Assembly: GCA_900073065.1 (NCBI GenBank)
Contig: FJOG01000015.1
Span: 815,791-879,790 of the forward strand
Source of the DNA: Phialocephala subalpina
Taxonomy: Eukaryota > Ascomycota > Leotiomycetes > Helotiales > Mollisiaceae
Length of the DNA: 64,000 bases
Direction of reading: 5' to 3'
Part shown: piece by piece, positions 1 to 10,976 of the stretch
Layout: each line of letters starts with the position of its first letter
Position numbering within the stretch: the first letter of the stretch is position 1
Made by a program: the position numbers and the translations under genes
Notes under the pieces: model-generated
The model's input: only the letters and a program-made list of their open reading frames with translations
The model's database searches: none
What the model was told of the DNA's origin: nothing

Positions 1-1367
1 CCTGGAAGTCCGCCGGTATCGAGAGTTCTAAAGACTATCTAGAGTTACTCTTAGAAGACGAAGGGCACAGACTTCCTAGATGCAATAAATAAGTAGATAA
101 GGAATTCGCTGTGGGTGATGTGAGCCTCGAAAAGCCCAGTTACTTACCAGCTCCCGTACGCATTCAAACGGAAGAAGTCGAGGAATCCCAAGAGCGGTAT
201 TCAAAAGAGGCTCTTCCTCCAAGGCGAAGGCGTCAACGGTCCACGGAGAGTGAATGCAGATCGACGACCATCCGAAGTTACCGCGTCGATGCAGCAGCCA
301 ATGGGAAGAAGAATATTGCTCAATCCGTAGCTTTCAATGTCCGTCAGCGATATCTTGATCGAAGTTTGGAAGCTGGACGTTAATATCCGAGAAGTCGTTC
401 TCACTTTTGACTTGTATGTCACGTCGATTTCGATACAGACATTGGAGAACCCCACAACTAGAGTATTGCACAGTTCACGAAATTACGAGCTTGATGTGCA
501 AGGTTCAAGGATCTTCGCCATCGTTCTGGCAGGAAGACGTATCGAAGAATGGATGATATGGATGATATGGATTCTCTGCGAAGTGTTCAATTGGGGCTGT
601 ACTGCATGTCGAAGATTAGGGTTAGCTCAACAATTAAGTGAGTCAAATAATTGATTCTACATGCCTCAGAGACTTGACCGGACGATAGAACTTGTCGATA
701 GAATATCCGACTTTCATGCCTGGTTTCAGATGATCGCAGCACAGCATGCGTTGCCAAGCCGGCTTTATGAGATGGTACGTAGGTCGAGCATCAGTTTGTG
801 GGCAAAGAATGGTATTGTTAAGTCCGTCGATCTAGCTAGGGAGGAGAATGAGGATATAAGGGTCTGTGAGATTACCCCTGAGCTATACTACATATGGAAA
901 GAGAGCATGACACCACTACACGTGATCAGCAACTGACAAGCTTCCTGGATGCAGGCAGGAAACAAACTCGTGCGGTTAGAAAGTCTGTCCCACGCCAAAT
1001 CAAGAACACGATGCTTGAGTTGTTGATATCGTGCCATTCAACTTATGATCCTAAAATGATGTCTGACATGGGAACAGACTTTCTGGCAGCACGAGTATGG
1101 TAGGCGAGGCAGTGAAAAGTTTGTGAAGAAGATCAGATATTGTCAAGAGTTATGTATTGTAGGTCCCATCTACCAGAACCATCCTGATTTATCCTGTGCA
1201 TTCAGAATACGCCAATCCATTGCCCCAAATATTTCTAGTCATCAATCTACACCCCTCATTTAATGAATTGAAAAAGGAAATAACGCCATGAACTGTTTCC
1301 GAAATACCACAATCTCAAAACCATCTTCCGAACTCAATGAAATCCCCTCTCAGTACACCCTCATCTC
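1..1367. other. No confident gene; short broken plus-strand ORFs
   Basis: Several short plus-strand ORFs chain through this stretch (111-383, 337-654, 661-936, 894-1103), none with a domain I recognise. The 661-936 frame has a protein-like look (a WF-rich helix followed by acidic and hydrophobic residues) but stops without a splice junction I can defend. It may be the decayed end of a gene whose start lies outside the window. From 1104 to 1367 I see nothing. Confidence 0.3.
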
Positions 1368-1850
1368 TCAATAATAAACCCGACCAAGATAGAAATCACG
1401 AGGAAATCTCTTCTCACCCTCCACATAAGGAATGCTCGCCTCATCTCTCGCCAAATCATTAACCCATCTTCCCTTCGGGACAATGCCCTTTCCATTAGCC
1501 CACTTATCCGCCAAGTAAAACCAACTCAACGCATTGCCCACGGTACCGACCTCACCACTAACACTAATCTTCGCAAAGGAACTCATCTCCTCATATAGCT
1601 TCTCATCCGTCCATAATTCAAGCAAGTGATTCGCAACAGCCTTCCAATCTCCTGGCTCGATTAAGAATCCGTTCTTGCGGTGCTGGACCTGGAGAGTGCA
1701 CCACCGCAATTGGTGGCGATGACGGGCTTGCCTTTGTGGATTGCTTTGGAGACCTTGACTTCGAAGCCTTCTCGGGCAGAGAGCTGGAGGACGATGTGTG
1801 AGGCTGAGAGGAGGGTGTTGAGGAGTTGGTCATTGGGTGCGAGCCGCTTG
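1368..1850 (-). pseudogene. 3' fragment of a trehalose phosphorylase/synthase-type glycosyltransferase (GT4), frameshifted
   Basis: Two minus-strand frames together give the C-terminal end of a GT4 glycosyltransferase of the clock-controlled-gene-9/trehalose phosphorylase type. The upstream part (about 1850-1690) reads NDQLLNTLLSASHIVLQLS followed by AREGFEVKVSKAIHKGKPV and IATNCGG, the typical nucleotide-sugar loop. The downstream part (1709-1371) reads VQHRKNGFLIEPGDWKAVA and ends in YLGRVYY. The frames change at about 1690-1700, where intact relatives read GGIPLQVQH-like sequence, so one small indel separates them. Homology ends abruptly near 1850, so the N-terminal three quarters are absent. 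I infer a truncated non-functional relic left by a rearrangement. The family call rests on remembered motifs. Confidence 0.7.
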
Positions 1851-2394
1851 ACTGAGATTGAAGACTTAAGTTTCGACGACCTAAATAGCTTAGTTGTACT
1901 ATAGTACAGGCTTTCTGTTTCTCAAGTTATTGCGAAGTCAATTCGAAGTTCTCAAAGTTCTATTTATACGCATGAACTTCGTGAGTAAAATCTAGACAGT
2001 TTAGCCTATTTTTGGCTTAAAATAGGATATTTTGTACCTAAAAGTAGCACTTTTCGGGACTTCCCAACTGATCAGCGACCGATCAGTTGAGATTCTGGCC
2101 AGCTGAATAACTGATGGAAATAAAAGTCCAAGTGAATGACTGAGACTGATGACTAGTCAGTCAGTTGATCAGTCGACTGACTTATTAGTAACTCTGACCG
2201 TAGGGGTCGAACGGATCCAACGGCCAACGATAGCTCTCCTTCCTACAAGAGCCAAACTCCCTGAATTCTTCGGGAAACTCATTAATCCTCCTCTTTTCCC
2301 TCTCCTCCAAGTATTCTCTACTGCGGATGCTTTCCCATGTGAAGCAAAGATTGGAATATGATAGTCTTTCTTCTGATGGTACAACGCTCCCTTG

Positions 2395-3424
2395 CCCGAG
2401 CGAACGGCGCATAAACCCTAAAGCTTCTAGCCTTTCGGATCCCAGATATGGAACCCATGGCATCGAAAGATGGAGGTATCTACATCATGCATTGGCGACT
2501 CCAATACGAAGCGCGCGCTCGTGTAGAAACGATATCCTGGTGCTAATTCACCTAACATAAGGATGGTTTCGGGATCCTGAGCAGGCCAAGGGGTCCAAAG
2601 CTGACTCTTGGGAATTTGGAGATGAGACAGAGTACAGGATGTAATTGGACTCCCGCAAGCATCATAGCGCATAGTAGGAGGTCGGGGGAAATGGTCCTGG
2701 AAATTCTCCTGGAAGTAATCGAGAACCGAGCTAATGTGGTCTATTTGATCTCCGTGTCCTTTGCCGATATGCCATAGCTCCTAGAATGATTCAACATCAA
2801 GACTTTCCACGCGTTTTGTGTCCTCTTTTGGCCATACTAGACGCGAGCGCTGGGCTGCAGTCTTGAGGTCAAAGAAAACTTGCAAACGCCACAGCGCGCG
2901 GTTAATACGATGTTGCTCGGCCCAAGATGGCGGATCTGAGTTCTGTGGCTGGTATCTCCTTCCCAGCGGCCGTTTTTGTGGACTCCTCGGACCTAGGGCC
3001 TTCTCTTGTACTTGAACTTCGGGTCGAGTAGATGTGATGACTCAAGTACCATACAACGATCGATCATTGTTTGTATACATGTATCTGTATGATGCCTCAT
3101 GTGAATCGCTAACCGCAGCATACTGCGGAGGACGGAGGCTGACGCAGTATGTGGGATTTCCGTGGACATTGGTGAATTTCTGCAGAGACCACAATCTTGG
3201 GTTGAAGCTTGTTGCGGTACGGCGATGTGATCTTTCCGGAAGTAGTCTCGGTGGGTGTAGTTGGCTTTGAAATGGTCAAGAGAGCACGAGGAGATAGAAC
3301 TGGATCGAATCATCGTAGCGGCACGTATGAGGCGCTGTGTGGCAGTTGGCAAGCATTCGCAAGACTTCCGGCATGGATGATGGTACCGCGATTGCAGTTT
3401 TCCTAGTACATAAGCGCTTTGCAT
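2395..3424 (-). pseudogene. Decayed unrecognised fungal gene (possibly F-box-type)
   Basis: A minus-strand reading path runs from about 3424 to 2400 with at least one frame change near 3005 and an in-frame TAG near 2775. Recognisable stretches are FKANYTHRDYFRKDHI near the start, RPLGRRYQPQNSDPPSW and INRALWRLQVFFDLK in the middle, and ELWHIGKGHGDQIDHISSV plus a proline-rich tail ending in FHIWDPKG. The middle segment (RALWR followed by an aromatic helix) resembles the central part of a common uncharacterised family of fungal F-box-like proteins. The family name is uncertain. The broken frame indicates a relic rather than a working gene, although an intron could explain the TAG. Confidence 0.35.
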
Positions 3425-3495
3425 TTAAGGTGGCGCCGGGCGAGGCGAGATATCACGACGGCCCAAGTTCTGCGTCTCTCACCCAGCGGCGGTTA

Positions 3496-4035
3496 CAACC
3501 ACAGGTGCTTCTGGCTACAACCATAGGCCTGTGGCTGTAACCAAAGACTTGTCTGGCTAACTAGCTGAGTGATATCAGATCCAAATACTTTGATTAGTCG
3601 TTCTTACTACTATTCCCGGATTTCGAGCTTTACTTCTTTTCTCGGTTTTAACCGATCGCGAGCAGCACTCGGGATCGAGATACCGAAATTAGTTTTTAAA
3701 GATATATTTTGTATCAATCGGCGGTCGCTATTAGTAGCTCGAGAAAACTAATAATATTCACAACTTTTAATATTTAAATTAACGTAGAATTTAATTATTA
3801 TAAAGATTACTAATTATAATAGTTTTAGCGTTTCGATCGCATTTTGTTTAAGCTCGAAGAGATAAGCATTTTATTTAGTCTCTTTTTCTTGGCGGGTTCG
3901 GAAAGTATATCCTCAAATATTAAAGCTTTAATTCGACTACTCACGGCGTATAGATTAACTTTGATTCCGGCTATAGACACAAGTGCTCGGCTACAGCCAT
4001 AGGCCTGTGGGTCTAGCTAGAACCGCTTGTGGTTG
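3496..4035. mobile_element. AT-rich MITE-like element with about 65-bp terminal inverted repeats and TA flanks
   Basis: The left end (from 3496) begins CAACCACAGG and includes CATAGGCCTGTGGCTGTA. The reverse complement of the right end (4035 leftwards) begins CAACCACAAG and includes CACAGGCCTATGGCTGTA, so the two ends form imperfect inverted repeats of roughly 65 nt. Each end is bounded by TA (3494-3495 and 4036-4037), the target duplication of Tc1/mariner-type transposons. The roughly 400-bp interior is very AT-rich (about 3690-3840), rich in TAA and TTAAT, and holds no ORF of a transposase. This looks like a non-autonomous mariner-like (Fot1/pogo-type) element altered by repeat-induced point mutation. 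The class is inferred from the ends alone. Confidence 0.65.
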
Positions 4036-4254
4036 TAATTAACGCTATGACGATGGTTCTTTTCGAATTTGATAAGAATCAAAAGAAGCAATAAGTCCTG
4101 ATCTCGTGACAGCATGAAGATAAGGTAGAGTCATGATAAAAGAGACCATGCCAAAGAAGGAGAAGTAGTATTCCACCCGTCTGTGCATGCTCTGAGGTGC
4201 TGTCCACCAGGCCGATCAATGCAACAGCAGAGTGCGGCTGTATTTTGATTGAGG

Positions 4255-5547
4255 CTATTGAACAGCCTCCAGAAGCCTCCTCACGCCCTCCTCATTCAGC
4301 TTCTCCAAATCGACATCATTCGTATACTTCGCCCCGGCCCCCAAGATCGCTCGCATCTTGTCCAAATCATCACCCACTCCCTCCTCCGCAAAGGCATACA
4401 TGCGTCCAAATTTCCTGCTAATCTCGGCCACCTTCTGAGTCCTAGGTCTCCGCAATTCATCATACACACTAAACGCTCGTTCCACCCACTCCAGCTCCGT
4501 GACGTGCGCAAACAATGCAGTCAGAAGCGCAGCATCTTCAATGGACTGAGCTGCTCCTTGCCCGTTGAAAGGCATGGTGGCGTGTGCAGCGTCACCAACC
4601 ATGCAGATCCTGCCGCGCGAGTAGAACGGTGCAGGATCATGGTCTGCGACTTTCCATTCCGTGCTTGGGTCGCGGAGGGCGAGCGTGGCGATGTCCCGGG
4701 CATCCTTTGTCCAATGCGCAAAGTCTTCTGTTGAGATGTAATCCGGCTTTTCTTGCACCGCTTCTTTTTCGGAACTGGGCACCAGTCTGGACTCTTTGGA
4801 AGCCTGAATTACGGATACGTTGAGAGTTTTCCCAAAATGCGTAGGCATGCAATTCATGTGTGCTCCGTGCCCGCAAAATATTGGCACATAAGTTAGCAAT
4901 CTTTCATTCAACCCGTTGGCTTCTTCGGCAGGCACACTTCGTCGCACCCAGTGCCAGCCGTCATGGTTCTTCAGTCCAACGGCGGGATGGTCCGCCCCGA
5001 GGAGATACTTCCTGATAACGCTGTGCACACCATCGCAGCCTATGAGCACATCTGCTGTGGCCGTGGTGCCGTCCTTGAATGTCAGAAAGATGCTCCCCAG
5101 CTCGGTTGCGTTGTCTGTTGTCGACCTCTCTTCGATCTGAACGAGCCTCTCCCCAAACTTCACGACGCCCTTCGGCACAAGACTCAGCAAGCCTTCCAGA
5201 AGATCACTCCGTGCAACAGTCTTCCTCCCCTTCGCCTTCCCTAACTCCGCCAGCAACACAGACTTGCCATCTTCCGCTACCGCGTCTCCTACCAGCACCT
5301 GCGTAGCCATCTCCACATCCCGCTCGTTCATCACAGTTGCGCGCCGGAAATATTCAGCTGGCAGCTCTGGGTCTATGAGCTCGAGAGCCCGCATGGCGTT
5401 TCCATGGAAAGCAAGCCCGCCTCCTATGTCGAGATATCTTTGTGTTGCTTCGTAGACAGTGACATTGAGATGCGGGTATTTTGAGAGGCCACGGGCGAGG
5501 CAGAGGCCGGCTATACCGCCACCGGCGATTGCTATGTTGATTGTCAT
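4255..5547 (-). CDS. FAD-dependent monooxygenase, salicylate-hydroxylase-like
   Basis: The intact 430-aa single-exon ORF starts at the ATG at 5547. It begins with a Rossmann FAD-binding motif (INIAIAGGGIAGLCLA, GxGxxG at residues 9-14). An ADGV/CDG-type segment (LIGCDGVHSVIRKYL) follows at about residue 165, and the second FAD motif (CMVGDAAHATMPFNGQGAA) near residue 315. This order and length fit class A flavoprotein aromatic hydroxylases (PF01494). Fungal members resembling salicylate 1-monooxygenase or 6-hydroxynicotinate 3-monooxygenase use NAD(P)H and O2 to hydroxylate, and sometimes decarboxylate, small aromatics. No signal peptide is visible, so the enzyme should be cytosolic. No pathway genes adjoin it, so the substrate cannot be read from context. 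Confidence 0.88.
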   Translation of the reverse strand: MTINIAIAGGGIAGLCLARGLSKYPHLNVTVYEATQRYLDIGGGLAFHGNAMRALELIDPELPAEYFRRATVMNERDVEMATQVLVGDAVAEDGKSVLLAELGKAKGRKTVARSDLLEGLLSLVPKGVVKFGERLVQIEERSTTDNATELGSIFLTFKDGTTATADVLIGCDGVHSVIRKYLLGADHPAVGLKNHDGWHWVRRSVPAEEANGLNERLLTYVPIFCGHGAHMNCMPTHFGKTLNVSVIQASKESRLVPSSEKEAVQEKPDYISTEDFAHWTKDARDIATLALRDPSTEWKVADHDPAPFYSRGRICMVGDAAHATMPFNGQGAAQSIEDAALLTALFAHVTELEWVERAFSVYDELRRPRTQKVAEISRKFGRMYAFAEEGVGDDLDKMRAILGAGAKYTNDVDLEKLNEEGVRRLLEAVQ

Positions 5548-7059
5548 GACTTTCTCCGTGCTTTTAAAGTTGAATCTTGTGAGTTTCGAGGAGACTTAAG
5601 CAAGGGCAAGCTTCCGCTTTTTTATGATCCTGTAGTAGGTAAGAAACCGTTCTCGCGTAAGCGACCGACGGTTTCATTGATCGGCTCGTATCGAGATAGC
5701 CAATGTGTGAAATACCCGTATCGGTAAGAAAATGGAATGCTCCTAAAAAGGGCATAAGTAGAGAGAAGTAGACGAGCTACATGGTACTGAACGGGAGAGA
5801 AGAGACCATGACTCAAGACACTGTGAAGGATAAGTCGCATCCTAGCCGTGCTGTTCACCAAGACAATCAATGCAACTACAGTGAGCAGCTATTTCCCCAT
5901 AAAGTACGGATTTAAAGAACAGTTGCATGGAGGAGAACCGGGAAATCATATTCATGTGTCTTCGGATTTAGGCCGCCAGACGCGAGGTCTACAGGCATTC
6001 CTGCATCGATCTCAGCGCGCTTTACAATTGAGTCTAAACTTCCAGAGCCTCGTTGAACAAGAGTATGCGATTAACGCAGCGGCATTCGACATGCCAAATA
6101 AGATTAATCGAGAGCCTGCGTGCAGTCGTAGAGTCGTCGTTCGTTGTGCATGAAGGAAGGAGGGGCTCGAGCTCAAGGTTGCGCATGGCAGTGAAATTCG
6201 CACGTGATCGTACTTGTACACAAGAAGCTGCAGCCTAGGAAATGACCTTTCACGCTTCCAAACTAGGTACAGCTCTTGTCTAAAGGTTTGAAAACATGTG
6301 TTAGATCTTACCTCATGTTTTGGTCGTGGTGGTTGAGGCGGAGAATTTTGTGTGGCCGCCTAGCGCCGGAGAAATATTCCTCCTTTGCCGGAGCTCATGT
6401 GGGACTCGAACCCACCAGCACTTTCGTGACCAGGAAATTGTTGTTAAGATATACCTTAACCTGGCTCTTCCTATACAAGTCTTGCCGACGTGTAATCCTA
6501 TCTTCTGCGAACGGATAGAGGCCGTGGCGCTGTTACACAATTCGAGGTTTCTCGTTTGGCGTGGCGGCGGAAAAAGGCGGTGGGTCAGGCGGCAAGCTGC
6601 TCTTCAAATCTCTCGTCTCCGCCCTTTTCACCTTCTCTCGACCAAGGAGAAGACATTCTTTTCCCAGACACACTTCGTCTTTTCAACAATTCGTGAAAGT
6701 GCTGAATCAACGCAAGACGACAGCCATCCTTTTTCAGTTCTGCAGCCTTTGATCCTGGTCCCAATTCCAATATCATGACGTTGCCAACCTCGACTAGTCT
6801 ATCTCGGGAAATATCTCGGAATGTCAACCTTATTCCAACCTACGAGGAGATCTGGAGCTCGAATGCACTACTTCTAGATCTAGATCTTCGTACTCGCCTT
6901 GTCCACTCGGCATCTTCTTGTTCCTGCATTAGTTAGAGGAAGGGTCTATTTGATAAGCGTCATGGATTTGACATCGGATGGCATGTGCAAGGGACATCTA
7001 TCACCTCTTCGTGCCTCTCTTGATGTTTTATCAATGCCAAAATACCATATTTAGGAATT
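5548..7059. other. Intergenic region between the monooxygenase and the LOV gene
   Basis: The region has only short unsupported ORFs. At 6391-6470 (minus strand) there is a tRNA-like piece containing a perfect pol III B-box (GGTTCGAGTCC), but I cannot fold a canonical tRNA. The rest presumably holds the 5' regions of the two divergently transcribed neighbours. Confidence 0.5.
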
Positions 7060-9545
7060 ATGGACTTTGCAAGTATCAAGCAGAACTTAAGATTCAGATC
7101 TGGAAGAACGACGAATATGTGCAAGAGATTCCCTACGCGAGAACCCGAGCCGGCGAAGCCGATTCTGGAACAGCAAACCTCCAAACCACCACCACAAGAG
7201 GTTGCTTCTCGCAAGAAGACGAAACCCAGCCCAAAAGCGGCGTCAAAACCTGTTCTGGTCGATGTCGCACCTGCATCACGCGCGGTAAGTCAGAAGCCGA
7301 AGCAGGAAGTCACGAACGAAAAGGCCGCTGCCGTCACACCGAGTTCTACGAAAGTTGAAGAAGAACGTCGACTCTCTGCATCTTCGTCTGGAGAAGCAGA
7401 CTATGACTTAAGGCCAACATCTGCAAAACCCAGATACGAATCTCTCGAGACACTTGCAGGAGTCTTGTTTTCTGAAGAATACCTCCGAACCCTCACTACT
7501 GACCCTCAACTCCTTGCAAGATTCAGCTCCTTCCTCTCACGATACGAACCATCGATTGCACCTCTCGTCCTTCAGTATATCGAAGCACAGAAGGTCATCA
7601 AGGCTGTCTCATATGCCAATGCGGTTGCGAAAACACTTCCCACCGACGAAGACAGTCGACCTCCAGCAGCCGAGCTCTCGACTTCTTTCCGCGAGTTGTC
7701 GCAGCATGCATTCAACACTCTACTTGATACGGCCCTTCCTGCGTGGGTAACATAAAATCTCGCCAAGACATCGACATCCTGCCTCATCGCTGAGATTACG
7801 AATCAAGCCACGCCCTTGACAAAAGACCTGGTTGGCGGCCTCAGCGAGGTCTTCTGCATCACTGATCCTAATCAACAAGACAACCCGATTATCTATGCCT
7901 CCGAAGAATTCTACCGCCTTACTGGCTACGGACGAGATAATGTCATCGGGTACAACTGTCGATTCTTACAAGGCTCGAACGCCAAGAGTGGCAGTGTATC
8001 AAGACTGAGGAAATCGATAAGAAATGGGAAGGGGATCTGCGAAACGTTGTTGAACTACAGAAGGGATGGAAGACCATTTGTCAATGTGTTAATGATAGCT
8101 CCTTTGCACGATGGCAAGGGCAATTTGAAGTATTACCTAGGCGCGCAGGTCGATGCGAGTCGATTGGTCGAGGGCGGAAGAGGTGTTGATGGGCTGGAGA
8201 GGTGCCTTGTCAAGAAGGAGATGGAGAGCCAACGAAAGAAAGAGGATATCCAAGAGCCCAAGCAAGTGACGCTGGCGAAGTTAAGGGACCTGAGCATGAC
8301 ATTTGATCTCGAGGAAAGTGCTGTTGTGCAGATTCAGAGTCGGCGAAATTCTGTCTCCTCCAGGGTGGAGGAAGAAATACCCAAGAAAGGACCTGCAGCG
8401 AGAAGGCGTCTTCAAGATGATGATGAGAGGGCAGCAGATGAGAGTGATGACTCTGGAGACGACAACGAAAGCGCATCTCCGGAATGGACGCTTTCGCAAA
8501 ACGCCAAGACCGGCAAACCACCGGGCATTTACAAGAAGTACCTTCTTGTCAGGCCCTATCCCTCATTTCGAACAATCTTCGTCTCCGAATCGGTTCGAAA
8601 GCTAGGGAAGCTTCAACAAAAACCTCTCCTAGCATATATCGCTGCTCCACCGTCAACACTATCAGGATTGAGAGAGTGCTTTCAGTCCGGTACGCCTGTC
8701 ACAGGAAGGGTTGCCATAATGAGACAAGCTAGTACCAACAGGCAGGGCACAGTCACTGGCAAATGGAACGATAAAGACAACAATCCGAGTATGCACGGAG
8801 AGATCTGTTGGATTTCTGCCACGCCGTTGTTTGACGGCAAAGACAATGTTGGGGTGTGGATGGTCGTCATTGTTGACAATCTGAGTGTAGTATCGAGTTC
8901 GGGTCGTAGGATGGAGAGATTGGAGCATATTCAAGAGGCAGTTCCTCAATCTGGTACAACAATACCAAAAGCGGAAGATTTAGATGTGCCTATCAAACCG
9001 AGGCCTGTGGGTATTGAGGGCAGCGGACCTGTTGCTCAAGAGGATGAAGACGGAGATGAAGCCTCTTCTACACTGGTGCCGGATCCGAAGACACCGGATA
9101 AAACTCAGAGGTCAGCTTCATCAGCTCAGGACGCTGTCCCATTCGAACAAAAGCGAGAAGACGAAGCTAACGCCGCACCAACAGAGTCTCAGAATGGCTC
9201 GCGCGATCATAAATCCGATATCGTACTCCTGAGACGTTCCTTAATGGAGAAAGGCCTGAGATCCTTGATATGGAAGAGAATACAGATGCCCCATCGACAC
9301 CACCAGCCCAAGAAGAAAGCATCAACGGCTCAATGGCGACACCGAAACGTAACAGGATCACTGGCAGTGGTGGAAGAGGAAGGGCGGGTCCTCATGATGC
9401 GGTGGGGTTGAGAGCTATGGATTACCTTTCGGCGAAGGCTGTAGGGAAAAAGGGTGTGAATGGTGTGGACAGCGCTCAGGATGAGGAAGACGATGGTGAC
9501 GGGAAGGTGGACTGGAATGTGGCGAGTCCTTACAGCGTTGATTGA
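7060..9545 (+). CDS. RGS-LOV blue-light photoreceptor (BcLOV4-type)
   Basis: Exon 1 (7060-7746) encodes a basic, proline-rich leader and an RGS-like helical domain (about residues 128-225, ESLETLAGVLFSEEYL). A 48-nt phase-0 intron (7747-7794) keeps the frame. Exon 2 opens with a LOV/PAS domain (GGLSEVFCITDP, YASEEFYRLTGY), whose flavin-adduct motif is GYNCRFLQG (family GRNCRFLQ, cysteine present). A linker rich in acidic residues follows, then a second PAS-like segment (LLVRPYPSFRTIFVSES). This order matches fungal RGS-LOV proteins, flavin photoreceptors reported to bind anionic membrane lipids in light. The frame must change once near 9190-9255 to reach the tail (AMDYLSAKAVGKKG to WNVASPYSVD, stop 9543-9545). 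Without that change, frame 1 stops at 9411. A weak-donor intron (for example 9186-9253) or a one-step indel would explain this. The upstream start is uncertain. Confidence 0.8.
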
Positions 9546-10153
9546 GTTGTTCAAAAGCAAAGTTGAAATTGGAGATATAGGATTTGTGTGCATTGTCGCG
9601 TGTGTAATTATGGGATGTATTGCACGATACTTTGAGCGTGAAGGAAGCAGTTGGGGGATTGTGGCATCCAGTGATGACAATGGAGACCCGTCGTTCACAG
9701 CACAGCGAATACAGTCGATCTAGCCCCTGTATATCCAGTGGAGATTGCCCCAATTTCAGGGGAGCCAGAGACTTTCCAGGCGGGTAGGACTCTGCCGCTG
9801 TGCACAACAATGAAACAAATTTATTGCATATTTTTTTAAGTCTTATTACCTTTTCCATATCTTCAGTATTCTAGAACTGCTAGTTTACAAGACTTTTTTG
9901 CTTTGTTTGTTTTCTCTTGCCCCTAACCTGTAGCCCGAGGATTAAATACGCCTTCTTACGATGTATCACATTCCATCTCCTCTCAAGGCCAAAAGCTGCT
10001 TTTTCTTTTTTCTTTTTCAAATAAATCGCATTCCGATCTCTTGAATACTAAAGTCGTCTCTCGAAATACTCCCTACCTTCAAAATTCAACGCATTGGCAC
10101 CGACGTCCTCCACCTCAAAACTACGAACTACGAACCACGAACCACGAACCACG
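9546..10153. other. Intergenic region with no gene seen
   Basis: This stretch contains the 3' region of the LOV gene and a pyrimidine-rich leader (about 9990-10100) before the next ORF. Short ORFs in it lack recognisable motifs. Confidence 0.5.
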
Positions 10154-10669
10154 ATGTGGACATCCAGCTCACGTCTCCCACTCACTCCTCTCATTGGAGC
10201 TCTGCGAACTCGCAGTCCTTCACCAAGACTCGCAATCATCGCGACAACACTGCAATATCGCAGCCTCTCCCACCACACTCCAGAAATGCCCTACAAGAAG
10301 ATCAAGCCAAGATATTTTCATCAAAGCTTCGATCTCTCCCGAGATCTGCTAAACCGGTTGGATATATTCCGCGACCAGCTCTCCAATTTCGAACCCGTAG
10401 ACACAGAACAAGACAGAAGGATGAACATTAGAATGCTAGCTGAGATCCGAGACGATGCGGCAGAGCTTTTGGAAACGATACATAGAAAGGGTGTACCGAA
10501 GGGACTTTGGGTTTGGGGGTTGATTTTCGTCATCACTTTGCCATGGCAGATCAATATTGCGTTGCTGGGGTTCTGGTGGCAGACTATTTGGAAAGAGGCT
10601 GAAGACATGAAGAATGCGAGAGAAGTGGAGGAGGCAGAGAATCAAGGAAGGGATCAGGCAAGAGTTTGA
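10154..10669 (+). CDS. Small putative mitochondrial membrane protein, function unknown
   Basis: The most likely start is the ATG at 10154 (171 aa); the same frame is open back to 10094. The first 50 residues (MWTSSSRLPLTPLIGALRTR, then SPSPRLAIIATTLQYRSLS) are rich in Arg and Ser and almost free of acidic residues, as in a mitochondrial targeting sequence. A mixed-charge helical section (RDLLNRLDIFRDQL, MLAEIRDDAAELLETIH) follows. A strongly hydrophobic segment around residues 121-145 (LWVWGLIFVITLPWQINIA) is probably membrane-spanning. The tail is charged. I do not recognise the family. A decayed neighbour at 10977 shares the style (targeting leader, hydrophobic helix, charged tail) but not obvious sequence identity. 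Confidence 0.6.
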   Translation: MWTSSSRLPLTPLIGALRTRSPSPRLAIIATTLQYRSLSHHTPEMPYKKIKPRYFHQSFDLSRDLLNRLDIFRDQLSNFEPVDTEQDRRMNIRMLAEIRDDAAELLETIHRKGVPKGLWVWGLIFVITLPWQINIALLGFWWQTIWKEAEDMKNAREVEEAENQGRDQARV

Positions 10670-10976
10670 TATTCGTACTGAGGTCGTAGACCATCTACGA
10701 CGGTATCCTGTTGGGTGGAACATGAGGTTGGACATATGTATCTCCTTGCCCCTCGAGCAATTATTGGTTTTCTGAGTTCATTGTTTCGTGGCTACAGACG
10801 TGTCTCTTGATTCGTGGATGCGAAACCGGGCGTGGCTGGGATGATATATCACATTCCCAACTTTCAACGACCTTAAAATCTCAGTTCTGTATTTTGACTC
10901 TGTATGCGACACGGTCCCAAAACTCCAAACTTTCGTCTTCTCGCCTGGTTCCAGACCTAAAGCTCCCAACTTCACC

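Noticed and set aside
2993..3424. 143-aa minus ORF as an independent gene
   Set aside because: Its C-terminal frame continues in another frame into protein-like sequence, so it is one piece of a decayed longer gene.
4249..5455. Plus-strand ORFs of 60-160 aa under the monooxygenase
   Set aside because: They are antisense shadows of a well-supported flavoprotein gene.
6391..6470. Functional tRNA gene on the minus strand
   Set aside because: The T-arm is good but the acceptor arms mismatch beyond four pairs and no 7-nt anticodon loop with a 5-bp stem can be formed.
8210..8949. Minus-strand ORFs within the LOV gene
   Set aside because: They are antisense shadows without motifs.
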